A DNA stretch of 64,000 bases from Bombyx mori (taxonomy: Eukaryota > Arthropoda > Insecta > Lepidoptera > Bombycidae), in the NCBI RefSeq assembly GCF_030269925.1, contig NC_085118.1, positions 15,497,001-15,561,000 of the forward strand, written 5' to 3'. A program made the position numbers and the translations under genes. Under the pieces are notes generated by a model. It was not told the DNA's origin. It worked only from the letters and a program-made list of their open reading frames with translations, and made no database searches. Positions 1 through 11,940 of this stretch are shown in pieces. Position 1 is the first letter of the stretch. Each line of letters opens with the position of its first letter.

Positions 1-107
1 TGTCTAACTATTATAGATAAGCGTTCTTTTACTAAAAAAATTAAACAACGTCAAATATCGTTCAAATTTTTGTTAAAGACCCGAGCAAAGCCGGAGCGGG
101 TCGCTAG
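1..107 (+). mobile_element. Helitron 3' terminus (5' part outside window or unrecognised)
   Basis: The stretch ends with a GACCCG...CGGGTC hairpin at about 79-102, followed within a few bases by GCTAG and then a host T at 108. A short GC-rich hairpin just before a CTAG end, inserted next to T, is the hallmark of a Helitron 3' end. The 5' end is not visible. Confidence 0.7.
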
Positions 108-1150
108 TATATAATATAATAAGAATAGAAAACGAGTATAAACGTAAAAGTAGTTATAATTATGCAAATAACGTTCAAATTCCATAAAAGGCAAACAAAT
201 TTTCTTGATTTGAACTTTTTGATATATTTATGAACTAAATCGAATCACAATTATTTTGATCTCCACCAAGATTGATGATTGCTATACCGTGATAAAAAGT
301 TCCGAAATACTGGGAGTACTGTAGAGCAGTAGAACAATAAAGTAGAATCTACATACAATATTATTTAATAATCGTAATCAATATAAAAAAAATAAAGATT
401 CTCAAATCATAATCATATAAGTGCATAAATAACAGAGAATTACTTTCACACAAAACCAATCTATCCGACAGTTCAACAATTGTCTACATTCGGGAACTAT
501 TCAATTAAAGTAATGTATAAACACCTTCGGTCCCGCCCGACCTTTTAACATTCACACCCTTTGTCACGAGCTTAGACCGGTTTATATCCGTGGTCCAGTC
601 CGGTTCGTGCCGCACCAAACCGGTTTGTACCGATTTAACCCGGGAATCGTGCCGATCACACCTATTTGTGTTTCAATTAAGGATACGCCCCGAATCTGCG
701 GTTTTGTCTTGATTAATACAATAACTGTGCGTACATTTATAGTGGACGGGTTCCTGGTTTAATGATTAATTGTTTCCGAGACGTTTTAGAAGTGATAGTG
801 GGTTGCAAGTGTTGGGATAAGTGGACGATTTTGAGTAATATCTTGACGAATGTTGTCATGAAATTTTTTAGACAGCATGTTATCAGGTAATACACATATG
901 TCGTGTGCCATTCACGGATAAAATCAGTACTCTTCGTGATGGTCTTTTAATAGTTGTGATTTGTAATAAATATCGTTCTTAGGATAACGCCGGTTTTATA
1001 CCGATATATTATCCTTTTTTGGAAGTTAACTGAGAAGGACTAATTAAAACTAGAATAAAACTTGAGATTCAAATTAGCTGGGAAGGGCCATTACAATTTC
1101 ATGAATGATTTATGTAAATTTAATGATCTAATACGTCTCCCAGACATGGG
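108..1150. other. Non-coding stretch, no gene seen
   Basis: AT-rich sequence without a credible ORF. From about 530 to 700 there is a more GC-rich patch with repeated CCGGTTT / ACCGGTT words, echoed at about 985-1010 (GCCGGTTTTATACCGATA). No terminal repeats or known element could be assigned. Confidence 0.5.
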
Positions 1151-1152
1151 TT

Positions 1153-1308
1153 AGAGAAGCTCATAATTTTAGGTCGCATAGAAGGCAAGCGCGCCGTAGG
1201 CAGAAGTCAGAACACCAGCGAGATGGTCAGATCTGGTTAAGAAAGCGGTTGGTTGTAATCTATACTATACGGTCCTTGCACCCATGACCAAACACTATGG
1301 AGGAAAAT
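1153..1308 (+). mobile_element. RTE-like LINE ORF C-terminal relic
   Basis: Plus-strand translation gives ILGRIEGKRAVGR followed, after frame damage, by HDQTLWRKIT. The pattern LGRIEGKRxxGR ... DRxLWRxM is the end of many RTE-clade reverse transcriptase ORFs in moths. Stops and frameshifts show it is dead. It runs straight into a Bm1 SINE. Confidence 0.55.
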
Positions 1309-1310
1309 CA

Positions 1311-1526
1311 CACGGGTGGTAGGACGTCTTGTGAGTCCGCACGGGTAGGTGCCACCACCAAGTTGTGCGTTTCGGTTTGAAGGGTGGGGCAGCCGTTGTA
1401 ACTATAATGAGAGCTTAGGACTCATATCTCAAGGTAGGTGGCGGCATTTACGTTGCAGAAGTCTGGGCTCCGGTAACCAATTAGCACCAGGTGGGCCGCG
1501 AGCTCGTCTATGTGGTCGCGATCCTC
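1311..1526 (+). mobile_element. Bm1-type SINE, 5'-truncated
   Basis: Starts at GGTGGTAGGACGTCTTGTGAG and follows the shared Bm1 body through GTTTCGGTTTGAAGGGTGG and GGCAGCCGTTGTAACTATA to CACCAGGTGGGC near 1490. It lacks the tRNA-related head and has a deletion around 1357. Confidence 0.85.
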
Positions 1527-2252
1527 GGTGAGGGAACGATGAAGAAAAAGAATTGTTTTAGTGCGGCCATTAATATTACTCTTTCGAAATTTCTGGAGTA
1601 GGTTTTTAATTTCGTATATGGATGATGTTATGGTTCACACGAAGTGCTTATAGTATATTAGACTCGTTAAAAGCTTAAAAACTTCAGTCGAACAGTGCTT
1701 TCAAACGCCAACAAGCTTATTTTGGTGTTCCGTTCATTAAGGATTAGAGCACAAATTAAGCTATTTCTATTCAAACACGGCAACCGAATACAGCGTTACC
1801 GAATCGAAATTTCGCATGGCTCGAACGAAGTTTCCACGAAAACCTCTCGAATTTTCAGTGTTGGCAACACCGAGTACATCTGGCTGGAATCCTGTTATGA
1901 ATGTTCAGTAATATTAAGGCACTACAGCTGAGCCTAATCCACAGACTAAGCCTTGTTAAATTTGTAATATTGTCTATAAAATATCTAAGGATTTGAAAGC
2001 TGCGAAAGTTATACAGTAAAACTTGAGCTAATATTTTGTAGTAGCTTCGAGTGTGATCGAGATTTTTGGGGTGTATTGATCATTAAGGGCTTAAGGTTAA
2101 AACGTCGAGGTGTTCAGTAGTGTCGGAAAAGTTTCTTTTCTATAATTAGCTTTGGGATCACCAATGCTACATCTTACTTTACGACATAAGGTCGAATTAT
2201 TTTAAGAGGGCTATTCGAGTTATTCTATTCTAGCTAGCTAGCTATTCCAGTT
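1527..2252. other. Non-coding stretch with short GCTA tract
   Basis: No gene recognised; the 78-codon ORF at 1695-1931 resembles no family I know. A (GCTA)n tract of about four units lies at 2231-2246, just before a SINE. Confidence 0.5.
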
Positions 2253-2613
2253 TGAATTCGTCGTTGCCTAAAGGATAAGACGCCCGGTGCATTCGTGTCG
2301 AGCGATGCAACGGTGTTCGAATCTCGCAAGCAGGTACCAATGAAATTTCGGTATGAAATTACTAATGAAATACGTACTTAACAATTGTTCACGATTGACT
2401 TCCACGGTGAAGGAATAACATCGTGTAATAAAAATCAAAATAATGAGTAGGTACCACCACCCCACCCTATTTTTGCCGTGAAGCAGTAATTCGTTTCGGT
2501 TTGACGGATGGGACAGCCGTTGTAACTATACTGAGACCTTAGAACTTATATCTCAAGGTGGGTGGCGCATTTACGTTGTAGATGTCTATGGACTCCAGCA
2601 ATCACTTTGGGTC
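2253..2613 (+). mobile_element. Bm1-type SINE with tRNA-related head
   Basis: The head shows pol III box A-like TTGCCTAAAGGATAAG and box B-like GTGTTCGAATCTC. It continues through the CACGATTGACTTCCACGG segment into the Bm1 body. About 30 bp of the GGTGGTAGGACCTCTTGTGAG block is missing around 2445, and the 3' tail is lost at about 2613. Confidence 0.85.
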
Positions 2614-4317
2614 CACTAAAGAGCTTCGGTTCTCTTTTGTTTTGTATTGTGTGCTACTTGCTCTGAGATAATGTTTAAGTTGATCCAAATATCTCTTTTA
2701 CACTGCATTTATTGATAAGAGCAAATATTGATCTTCAAACACATCCGAAAGAGAAAAAACCTAATGCAACTTGGGACCAGTTTCACCCTGATTTGTTAAT
2801 TATTTTTTTATTGACCTTGTTGGCAGACGAGCATACTGATGGTGATTGGTTAATGTCTCCCATGGACGTCAACAATATCAGAGGTACATCCAAAACGCGT
2901 TTATCAATAAGCGACCCTCGAACAATCTCCAGAAGTCTTCAAAGAAAAATTCTCCGGACTATCAAACCGGATTGCTTAAAGAAGGTTAGCTCTTCAAACG
3001 GAAACGGAGGATTGTTTCATAAAATAGTACTCGAGCATTTGAAGGTGGATCACAGAAAAGTAAAACAGACATCAAATACGTTCTTAAATTTTCATTTACA
3101 AAGGAAAGAGTATTTTATCAAAAAAAAAACCCGCATTACACGAACCGTTCATCGAATTTTCGAGACCCTTACCAGTATTCTCGAGTTCGTCCTGCAATAA
3201 CTGCCTATTGTATTATTCATAGTCCAATTATTGTAAAAGGAGTCTTCTGTTTCTTCCGCTCGTAGCTAAGGAGTAGTGATGGGAAAGTTTAATGCGCATG
3301 CAGTTGACGGTATTGGATACAACAGTATAGACGAAATCCGTAATTTAGAGTTTTAATTTTCTTATCTGAGTTTACTACTACGGGGTTAACGAAGAACAGA
3401 GCATTACTTTTGGTGATGCACCTTTATTTAACAGGTTCAGGAATGGCGCTGAAGTTTTGATTTTGTATGGCTATGCGTGCTTATGTTATTGAAATAAGAG
3501 GAGCACTTAAAACATTACTGTGTCTTCTGAAGCAGAATTTTTTCTTGCAAGTGTCCCAGCATAAAATGAGAACTTGTTTTGTTTTGTAGCTGCATTTTTA
3601 TGGTACAAAGAAAGACAATTTTATGCTATTTATCAAAAAAATAAATTTCAGCTAGTATTGTTTAATTTTCAACAGATTTTTTAATAAAAGGTCACGTTTG
3701 TAGTGCGTTGATTATTACATTAATATATGCATATCAGTGTCTGTGGGTATAAAAAGTCTTCTAACACAATTGAAAAGTGAAGTAAAATTCAAATTTTGAA
3801 ATAAGATAGAACGCAATCGAAACGTGTTTACGTATAATCGGATGCGGATGCGGATGCGGATATCCTACACATCACTAGAGGCCGTGCCCCGTCCCAGGTA
3901 CAAGTGGCCTTGTTTAGTTCCGACAATTGGCTCCCCGGCCACTCAGCACCGTATTATTCAATATTAGATCAAAAGTCATTGAATCGGTTTTTTTCTTATT
4001 TATTATACAAGTTCCTTTGTGTGTTGTTGGAATTTGTTTTCAGAACAATATATCATAAAATATTTTCTCGCATTATTAGAAATTAGTTAGAATATTCTTT
4101 TGGGTCGTTTTTTTTGTGGATTTTGCTTATATTTTAAGGAATTATAAAAGTCGATAATCATACTTTACGTTCCTCAAATGAAGATATTTATTTTGTAATG
4201 TAATGTAATGAACTATTAAGGTGAACAAAAAAAATTATTTTGAACCGCATTCGTCCAAACGCATAGATATTACTTCAATCTTAACAAGAACATTATCTCT
4301 CTTCCCAGCTATTTATC
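2614..4317. other. Non-coding stretch with LINE relic and hexamer repeat
   Basis: A decayed minus-strand LINE-A tail lies at about 2803-2895 (GCAGACGAGCATACTGATGG). It sits inside the longest non-transposon ORF, 2712-3200 (162 codons), so that ORF is probably fortuitous. GGATGC is repeated three times at 3840-3861. The rest is AT-rich without recognised features. Confidence 0.5.
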
Positions 4318-4480
4318 CTACATGGTGGTGGGGTCAGCTTTCCTTACTTCACTCCTCCATTTCGCTGTCTTGTCAGCAACATTGCAATTCCTTTTCTTCT
4401 TCAGCACTACATTCTTCCACCTTGTCTTGGGTGTACCTATAGGTCTCCGACCGGGGAGGTCGAGAAGGTCGAGGTCAACA
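4318..4480 (-). mobile_element. RTE-clade LINE ORF C-terminus relic
   Basis: Minus-strand translation includes GTPKTRWKNVV and WRSEVRKADPTTM followed by a stop. G-x-P-x-T-R-W and the terminal WRxxVRKADP motif are typical of the end of RTE-type reverse transcriptase ORFs in moths. Only this tail remains. It abuts a Helitron 5' end at 4487. Confidence 0.65.
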
Positions 4481-4486
4481 TGAACA

Positions 4487-4735
4487 TCTATATATATAAA
4501 AATGAATTGCTGTTCGTTAGTCTCGCTAAAACTCGAGAACGGCTGGACCGATTTGGCTAATTTTGGTCTTGAATTATTTGTGGAAGTCCAGAGAAGGATT
4601 AGAAGGTAGATAAATATGAAAATGCTCGGAATTAAATAAAAATAACAAATTTGTTTTCCCTTTGATGTGTCCCCTGTTGGACGGGTTCCTCTTGTTTGTT
4701 TTAAGTTTATTTTATACAAAAGTTTAGGTATATCG
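4487..4735 (+). mobile_element. Helitron 5' end, 3'-truncated
   Basis: Begins TCTATATATATAAAAATGAA after an A, then has the AACGGCTGGACCGATTTGGC block common near the 5' ends of lepidopteran Helitrons. No CTAG hairpin terminus follows before 5065, so the 3' end is missing or beyond recognition. Confidence 0.65.
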
Positions 4736-5064
4736 ATTAAAGTGCTACGAAGTCTGCTGGGTTATAAATATAAATCATAATATTATATGAGATATTGTCC
4801 CTAATACAATACGTATTCGCATTTACGTGATACGAAAGTATGAGGCTGGCTTCATTTAATATGGAGACCATTGTGTCGCTGCAGCGCTGGGATTAATCCA
4901 CCGTATTACACTGCCTTGCAAAAAATAGACTGTGGCCTTTATGATGTGCCTTTTTATTAGCTTTGACACGTAATCCACTATCATACACTTGCATTTTATA
5001 TAATGTGTGTGTACAAGGGCATGTGTGCATGTAAATTTTTGCAAGCAACGTTCATCTAAAAATA

Positions 5065-5494
5065 CTAGTGGTCCCTCAGTAGTCGAAATTCGACTATAAT
5101 TAATTGAGATTATAAGTTTGAAAATTATTATGGTTCTATTGTCAAAGACTATTATACTTCTATAATCACAGATTTCGCCAAGTCTACACTATAGACAAAT
5201 AATATTAAAGTCAAACAATATTAATCTATACTCAATTTGACCACAGACTTTAAACAATAACAAAAGTTTGACAATAAACATAGAGTATATATGTGTTGTG
5301 TCAAATACGTGATGGTGGGTGTAATGTTTTCTTTATTGATTTAATGTATGTTTTATGCATAATTAAAAACAATATTAACCTTCTGTACTCGTTCTCTATA
5401 TTCTCTATAAGTGTGGGAAATTTCATACTCCTCCGTCCGTGCAATTTTCGTAAAAAGGCGTACAAAGTTTATGCTTCACGTATTAATATATAGA
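5065..5494 (-). mobile_element. Non-autonomous Helitron, palindromic-end family, copy 1
   Basis: On the minus strand it starts TCTATATATTAATACGTGAAG and ends with the perfect palindrome AGTCGAATTTCGACT, then CTAG next to a host T. Internal sequence matches the copies at 16958, 18763, 53051 and 54324. It encodes nothing. The host base at 5495 is A rather than the expected T, probably a point change. Confidence 0.85.
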
Positions 5495-5579
5495 ATTTGT
5501 TTAATAGTATTTTGACTCCGAATTGAGCTCCTCTTTTAGTTGTTTCTTAAGCGCATGACATGACATGACGTTCTATATA

Positions 5580-5780
5580 TGAGGTTTGACGGCATCGTTA
5601 AGACAGTGGCTCGCCTTTGGCACTGGAATTACTCATGGCCATGTCCCATCTTAAGACACGATATATCAATTGTATTGGAAAGATGGTTAGCTTACTATTC
5701 AAACCGGCACGTAACGTCGAGTCGTAGTCGAAGTTAGCAAGTCTACTAGCCGTGTTACCAACTGGGCTCACACAAAAAAC
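5580..5780 (-). repeat. Possible very old Bm1-like relic
   Basis: Scattered agreement with the minus-strand Bm1 body, such as CACTGGAATTACTCATGGCC and TATTCAAACCGGCACGTAA. Too decayed for a firm call. Confidence 0.3.
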
Positions 5781-5794
5781 TAGTAAATAATTAC

Positions 5795-6012
5795 ATGTTT
5801 TTCTTTATTTATTCCTTAGATGTGTAGACAAGCTCTCGGCCTGTCTGGTGTTAAGTGGTTACCGGAGCCCATATATATTTACAACGTAACTGTCACCATC
5901 CACCTTGAGACATGAGTTCTAAGGTTCTAGTTAAAATGGCTGCCCCAGCTTTCAAACCGAAACGTATTACTGCCGCACGGCAGAAATAGGTCCTCACGAG
6001 ACTTCCTACCAC
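5795..6012 (-). mobile_element. Bm1-type SINE, 5'-truncated
   Basis: Reads in reverse orientation from a T-rich tail (TTATTCCTTAGATGTGTAG) through TGGTGTTAAGTGGTTACCGG, GGCTGCCCCAGCTTTCAAAC and CCGCACGGCAGAAATAGG. Diverged and missing the head. Confidence 0.75.
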
Positions 6013-6596
6013 GAGAAGAATTAGTTAAGAAATCATAAAGATACAAATGTCTATACTCAAAGAGGCTGGGTTTACAATCCTTAATATTACTCCTATTTAA
6101 TAATCACACATACTGACAATAATTGTAACATGTGTTAGGTATTAAAAACTTCAGATTTTATGAAATCAAAACATTATCAACGAGATTAAAAAGTAATTTT
6201 ATTATATCACAGATTATGTTAGACCATTATCATTAAGCTTCGGCGGCGCGCTAATTAGTTATACATGTGGTCGATAGCAAGGGACTAACAGATTGTCATT
6301 GTTATTGACCCGAGTAGTGGTGGCACTCAAGCTATTGATTTAACAGAATAAGTACACGTATATTGTAATTATTGTATTGTAATGTGAAGTAAAATTAAAG
6401 TATCAAAATACATTTAATAATATAATTAAAACTAGTTTTATGGTGTAATCACACGCTTTTTATTATAGTTAAATTATTTCCGATTAATATAATATATTAC
6501 TAATTAATATAATACTTTACAGTTTTCGTGGTCATCGCAATAATAGCGTGTTATTCGTCGTCATTTGAATATTGTAACTGACTACCGTCTATTTAT
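6013..6596. other. AT-rich non-coding stretch
   Basis: No ORF, repeat or element that I can recognise. Confidence 0.5.
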
Positions 6597-6890
6597 TTTA
6601 TTTTATTGCCCTATGGTCAGAAGAGTATAGGGCTCATCTGATGGTGGGTGGTTACCGTCTCGCATGGACCTCAGCAATGCCAGAAGCAGATCCAAGCTGC
6701 TCCCTACCGCTTAATACTCTCCATAAGCCTCGTTTGAAGAAGGATATGTCATAGCGCTCGGGAAACACCGTGGAGCTTATTTCAAAGTCGGATGGTACGT
6801 GGCCACAAAGATCTTTGGAAACGCACTGTGGATGACCGCAGCGGCTCCAGGTAGTAGTATGTATGAACTCTACTGCGGTGGCGGGCGGTG
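6597..6890 (-). mobile_element. LINE-A 3' end (jockey/CR1-like non-LTR retrotransposon)
   Basis: Matches a family seen at least ten times in this window. Read on the minus strand it carries a decayed version of the RTIRLWNELP ... FFKRGL ORF tail and ends in an A-rich tract. The formal family name (possibly BMC1-like) cannot be fixed without a search. Confidence 0.75.
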
Positions 6891-7029
6891 CGAAAAAAAC
6901 GAGATGTTGTTATCATCTCAAACAATTCCTCATATGCAATTCAATTTTCAATTGAATTTTCCTAGTAATGAAACTTTTCTTAGCCATTGTTTAAGAGTTT
7001 TATTTATTTATAATAAAAAATAATTTTAG

Positions 7030-7102
7030 ACTTGTTACAAACAAATTTGCGTTTAGTAAAACAGCTTTTTGAATGTAAATTTTGTTGGTGTGCAATAAAG
7101 TG

Positions 7103-7162
<60 letters not shown>
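7030..7162 (+). repeat. LINE-like 3' tail ending in a (CT)n microsatellite
   Basis: TTTTGTTGGTGTGCAATAAAG runs into about 28 CT units at 7106-7162. The reverse complement of 9651-9700 has the same GGTGTRCAATAAAG then (TC)n arrangement, so the microsatellite looks like the element's own 3' tail. The AATAAA may be its polyadenylation signal. Confidence 0.6.
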
Positions 7163-7166
<4 letters not shown>

Positions 7167-7484
7167 TAGCCCACAGGCGCGATCTCTTAATTCTTTAAAG
7201 AAAAACAAATTTCTGCTATTAATATCTCCTTACAGAGACGAAACTTAAGTTTAGTTACCATTCTTTGGTGGGATTGCACTTCTGATACTAAAGCTTATAA
7301 TAACTATTAACGAATAACAAAATAATATTTCTAGATTACTATACCCTGATATCTTACGGAGGTTTTTATCGTGAGTATCCCACCGCCAGAGAGTGGGGAT
7401 AGACCAATGCGCAACGGGCTAAGTGGACTTTTTACTGTTACGATTATATGTTTTTTTTTCCTCTTACTTTCCTATTACTGGTGG

Positions 7485-7722
7485 TAGGACCTCTTGTGAG
7501 TCCGCACGGGTAGGCAGCACCACCCCACCTATTTCTGCCGTGAAGCAGTAATGCGTTTCGGTCTGAAGGGTAGGGCAGCCGTTGTAACTATACTGAGACC
7601 TTAGAACTTATATTTCAAGGTGGGTGGCGCATTTGTAGATGTTGTAGATGTATATGGGCTCCAGTAACCATTTAACACCAGGTGGGCTGAAAGCTCGTCC
7701 GCTCATCTAAGCAGTAAAAAAA
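7485..7722 (+). mobile_element. Bm1-type SINE, 5'-truncated
   Basis: Good match from ACTGGTGGTAGGACCTCTTG through TGCCGTGAAGCAGTAATGCG to the tail CATCTAAGCAGT plus poly(A). The head is absent. A short duplication of GTAGATGTT interrupts the 3' part. Confidence 0.9.
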
Positions 7723-8734
7723 AAAGTAGGAATTTCAGAATTCATTCAAGGCTTTGGCTCGCTTAGGTCTTTACTGAGATCGACTATACCGTAGGCATTT
7801 GCAGATTTGTCTTTGAACATTGGTACTGGCTAATCGTCAAGTGTGCCGTGTTCTTTTCGTCTGTTTACAAAAATAACATAAAGCTTTTGTTTCTGTACGC
7901 GGCTTAAGTTTGGTAGGGGAATCAATCTATGATTTAATTACTATAATATCGGCAACAAATTTGACTAACTTAAGTAAGTTTCACTACCATTTCCACAATT
8001 CGACACTAGAACAGACTTCGACTACAGTACCAAAAGTTCCCAGGTTCAAGTTCAAATGTCTTGTGTCTAAATGTTAGCTTTATCACATCAAGCTATATAG
8101 AAATTTTAAAGTGATGTAAAAGCTCTACATATTTGGTATGTAGAGTTTTGTAGTTATTATATAACTCATCATAGAGTCGTTGAACGAATATGTGGAACAT
8201 ATGCACGGAACCCTCTTTATCCCAGTGACCACATGTTCACACATTCAGCTTCCGAAACCATGTCGGATTATTATATCTTTCATCCGCGATTCCGACCTAC
8301 TGGAAGTAATGTGTTCCTATTTTCCCTTTTTTCCTGCACGACTTTTACGCCTCGGCAACATTGGTTGTCGTATTACGGTCTTTTTTTTCTTCGAATGGCA
8401 ACACACGTATGAAATTGAACGCGATTCGACGTTACACTCGATGCCTGTAATCAGTCTCGTGATGAAATTTACTTATTTTGAGGAGTAAATTGTTTTTCTT
8501 TTTTAAATCACGTGTACTTTGTTCCTTATTAATATAAACTTATATTAGTGTAAGTTATATTATTGTAGATGACAATAGAGCAACAGCCCAGAGACCATTA
8601 CTGTTTTTAGGTTTAGGGGCTCTCTTCAACTTTTTTTCTGGGTCTGTGAATAAAGCGTGTGTTATACAAGAAATTGTGTATCAATTAAATATGATTAACA
8701 TTTTATTAAGTAAGATACAATAGTAATGTGTCTT
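7723..8734. other. Non-coding stretch, no gene seen
   Basis: Includes a 102-codon frame (8180-8488) with no recognised motif and no codon or splice context to support it. Otherwise AT-rich sequence with no element recognised. Confidence 0.45.
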
Positions 8735-8890
8735 GGCGAGAACAAGGCCCACCTAATGGTGAGTGATCACCATGATTCATAAACATCACCAGTGCCACAG
8801 TCAGGTCTATACATAAGAACCCCTTTCAAATCATGTTTAAATTAGAGTATTTTCTAGAGAAACGCCACGTACCAAATGCGGACAGCGAAT
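8735..8890 (-). mobile_element. Decayed LINE-A 3' end
   Basis: AACAAGGCCCACCTAATGGT followed by a weakened version of the LINE-A tail. Heavily mutated. Confidence 0.45.
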
Positions 8891-9343
8891 GAGGGTAATC
8901 ATTCCACTTCCACATCATATTGAACTTTGTTTTCGTTATGTTAGAAGGCGGATAACTTGAAAGATAATTCATCTGTAGTCCATGCAACCCTATATATTCA
9001 ATTTTTTGTTGGACCCGTCTCCAGAATTAATACCCTGGACAAAAATAAGTCTTAGTACGAATATAAACTAGGTTTTAGTATGTATCTAATATAGCTTGTT
9101 GTCTGAGCTAAACTGAAAATTTCATTCTCATTAAAGTCCCTAGGGGAATTCATCAAAAAAAGAACAATTTTTCTCAAGGCTTTCAAACTTTTCCATCAAA
9201 CAAATTAACTTTATATGCAAACTTTGTTTAATGGATTTGAAATTATACGATGAATTATTTTGGTGTGTGAAGCTATTAATTCATGATTCAAACTGAGCAT
9301 TATTGATCATTTACTGCAGATTTTAGTGCAACGTAGGATATTT

Positions 9344-9490
9344 GGTTTATTTATTTATGATATTCAACGAGCTCGCAGTCCAATTGGTGTTAAGTTGTTC
9401 CTGGAGCCCATAGGGATCAGAGAGTAAAAGTCGTCATCCACTTTGAGAGATGTGGTGGAGTTGGACTGGGATTACCCAGTCTTGCGGACT
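9344..9490 (-). mobile_element. Old Bm1-type SINE relic
   Basis: ACGAGCTCGCAGTCCAATTG and GGTGTTAAGTTGTTCCTGGA match the minus-strand Bm1 3' portion. The 5' half is lost. Confidence 0.6.
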
Positions 9491-9650
9491 TACACCTCTA
9501 GTAATGTTAGTAAATATCTGATTAGAATTAGTGATACAAGATATTGATCAGTAGTAACTCCTGAGAATGAGTTAGAGAATGTAGAAGAAGAGAAGTAAGA
9601 GAATGGCGTGCATTCGAAGAGACATACACTCAGCATTGGGTGGACACGGG

Positions 9651-9800
9651 TTGAGAGAGAGAGAGAGAGTATTCTTTATTGTACACCAAAAAACATATAA
9701 ACAGTGCGATACATTAAACACAAAAAAGTACAATTGGCGGTCTTATCGCTAAGACTATGTTAGTAGTGATCGCTTAACCTTACATTGCTCTTTAATGTGT
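9651..9800 (-). mobile_element. LINE-like 3' tail with (GA)n tract
   Basis: On the minus strand the sequence runs CTTAGCGATAAGACCGCCAA, TTGTACTTTTTTGTGTTTAA, GGTGTACAATAAAG and then a TC tract. CTTAGCGATAAG...CCGCC...CAATAAAG is a recurrent lepidopteran retroelement 3' tail. It matches the tail at 7030-7162. Confidence 0.55.
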
Positions 9801-9816
9801 GTATCTATCTAATGTT

Positions 9817-10200
9817 GTGTAAGGCCGGTAAGAGTAACGCCATCTGTAGTCGAATAGCAGAAACGAATATCAAAATAACTAGTAAAATCGAGAACGCTGC
9901 ACCACGTGCAACGCCATCTATTATCTAATAGCGGAAAGACATATCAAAACGACTTGACCTATCAGGAATGTACTCGATAATTGTAGAGATGGCGTATCGA
10001 CTATAAAAGCATGGCAGAGATGACATGAAGGCAGCTAGTAATCGGATCTACTCGAAACAGCGAACGAATCACCTGAAGCGAAGCGGAAGAAGCGAATTAC
10101 GAATTGTAAAGTGCTCTGTAAGTGTTCTAAGTGTTATGTAAGTGTTAATTTGTACTTCGGTGGAAGTTTTATTTATCCCGAACTACAGCACGTAACAGTT
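9817..10200 (+). mobile_element. LTR-like fragment, possibly Gypsy-type
   Basis: Contains two approximate copies of AACGCCATCT...TAATAGC(A/G)GAAA about 74 bp apart (9836 and 9910), a TATA-like CTATAAAAGC at 10001, and purine-rich AGCGAA repeats downstream. This layout resembles the LTRs of moth Gypsy elements. No second LTR, gag or pol is in the window, so at most a solo or partial LTR remains. Ends are guesses. Confidence 0.35.
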
Positions 10201-10379
10201 GGTAGGCGAATCAACAGTGTAAAATCGTGTAATATCACTAAGAAAATTTCATCCCAGAACACTGCAATGCTCTACATAAACTTCATGCAGCATTCAAGTA
10301 CACACGGAGTCAATTCACTGCAAAACTCACTCTTAGCTCATTAATTTTCATCTTTTCGCCTGGTAGGTACCTAACATAA

Positions 10380-10589
10380 TTCACCCTCGAACGCGCACAC
10401 CAAGCGATAAGACCACTCATCCAGTGGGCCAGCGGACTCGAAGCGCTGTTATTAAAAGCCGCGTCAAGGCGCTCGGGTGTCGACAGCTGATAGCGTGCTG
10501 CTGTTTATTTACAAAACAACGGTTTTTCCGCTCGAAGAATTCTCGCTTTTTTCCGCTCTCCATAATGCGGATATGCGTATTGTTTTTTT
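10380..10589. other. GC-richer stretch, unassigned
   Basis: CpG-containing sequence (about 10385-10500) next to repeat X. No gene or element recognised. Confidence 0.35.
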
Positions 10590-10925
10590 AAGGTATTGCA
10601 TAACTTTTATCGCGGGCCTTGAGCGTGGCGACCGAATCAAGAAATTCCGTAACGAAAATAAAACCTTACACCCCCCACTCCACCTACCATGTAGCTCGCG
10701 TTCAACACATGAAAAGTCTGCCCATCTCTTTCTCACGCGGTCTAGCTTATGAGTGTGAAGGGGACAGTTAATGTTTTGCTTTTATTAATGTTTAATATAG
10801 CGTGGTCTTGTTTTATTATTGTTTTAATATTAAATTATCATTGTCTAATTATAATTGCATAAGTTGATAAAAAATGCTATGCTTTACCGCGGCAGTTCCC
10901 GAGTGCCACACGTCTTTTTTTTTGC
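10590..10925 (+). repeat. Repeat X, uninterrupted copy
   Basis: TTATCGCGGGCCTTGAGCGT through GTTCAACACATGAAAAGTCTG to TTGATAAAAAATGCTATGC, then ACCGCGGCAGTTCCCGAGTG. The same order is found at 31975-32665, where a SINE splits it. The element class is unknown to me; no coding capacity or terminal repeats are seen. This copy lacks about 80 bp present at 32092-32165. Confidence 0.75.
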
Positions 10926-11940
10926 TCCTTCGCCTTACGAGAGTGGGTGTGTGGGTGTGCGTGAAAATGTCGCTCGGTTTCGTCCCGTACAAATGCTTTT
11001 CGGAAGTGATGTCGCGTTAATGCCGGCCAGCCGTGGTGATTACAATGTAAAAACCTTTTATTTCAATGTGATTTATGAAAGTTTATGAAACGTGGTTAAT
11101 GTGGTGTAAGAGAGTTCTCTGACTTTTTGTATTCTTTTATTAATTAATGTATGCGAAATGTATTTTAGACGAGAATATTCATAAAAACGTGTTGTTACAC
11201 GCCAGACTGAGTAATGGAAACAAGAAAAAGTAATACTAGAACATATCAAATAGCTCGTTAATAATTCGGTATCAATCGATTCAGCTGCTAACGAGTTCTC
11301 GTCGAGAGTACGTGTGCAACAAGCGTATTCCAATTGCGGACACGGTGTTCGTTATCCAAGTTTTTTAATCATACTTCGGTGGAGGGAACTTTCGTAGGTA
11401 CATGAAGTTATTTTTCGGGAACAAGAGAACACAGGTAACGTGGGAATACTGAATTGTATTATTTATGTTAGACAGTAAATCTTTGTAGATAAAGATTTGT
11501 TATGTATTAGTTACTTTTCCTTATGACGTAGGTCGCTTCGTGAATCGCAATAAATTTTACGTACGAACTCGAGTTTCGCTTTGAGTTGGGTTTTTGCGGG
11601 AATCGTACGTACGTACGCCTTCGCGATTCTTTACGCGATGTTGATTCTCACGTCAAACGAGCGAAGCAAACAGGGCCTTCGTTCGAGTTCAACTTAATCA
11701 ACGGAGCGTTTACTTGTAATTACACAATCAAAATTATGTTAATTTCGACCTGAAATATTTGCGGAATACATTATATCTATCGGTTAAACGATAACAGTTT
11801 AAATACCAAGTTTCGTGTGTTATTATTTCACCTTTGGACCTCGAAACTAATCATCGACGCGTTAACGAATGCAAATTTCTTATACAATAGCGAACACGGG
11901 CCGACCCTGGTCTCTGAGTGTATTGGTTTCGTCTCCGAGG
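10926..11940. other. Non-coding stretch with CGTACGTACGTACG palindrome
   Basis: No gene recognised. From 11550 to 11700 there is CpG-bearing unique sequence centred on a CGTACGTACGTACG self-complementary run, flanked by GCGATTC / CGTGAATCGC words. Nothing else recognised. Confidence 0.4.

Noticed and set aside
2712..3200. 162-codon ORF, the longest outside obvious transposons
   Set aside because: It reads through an antisense LINE-A relic at 2803-2895 and shows no recognised motif on either side, so it is probably fortuitous.
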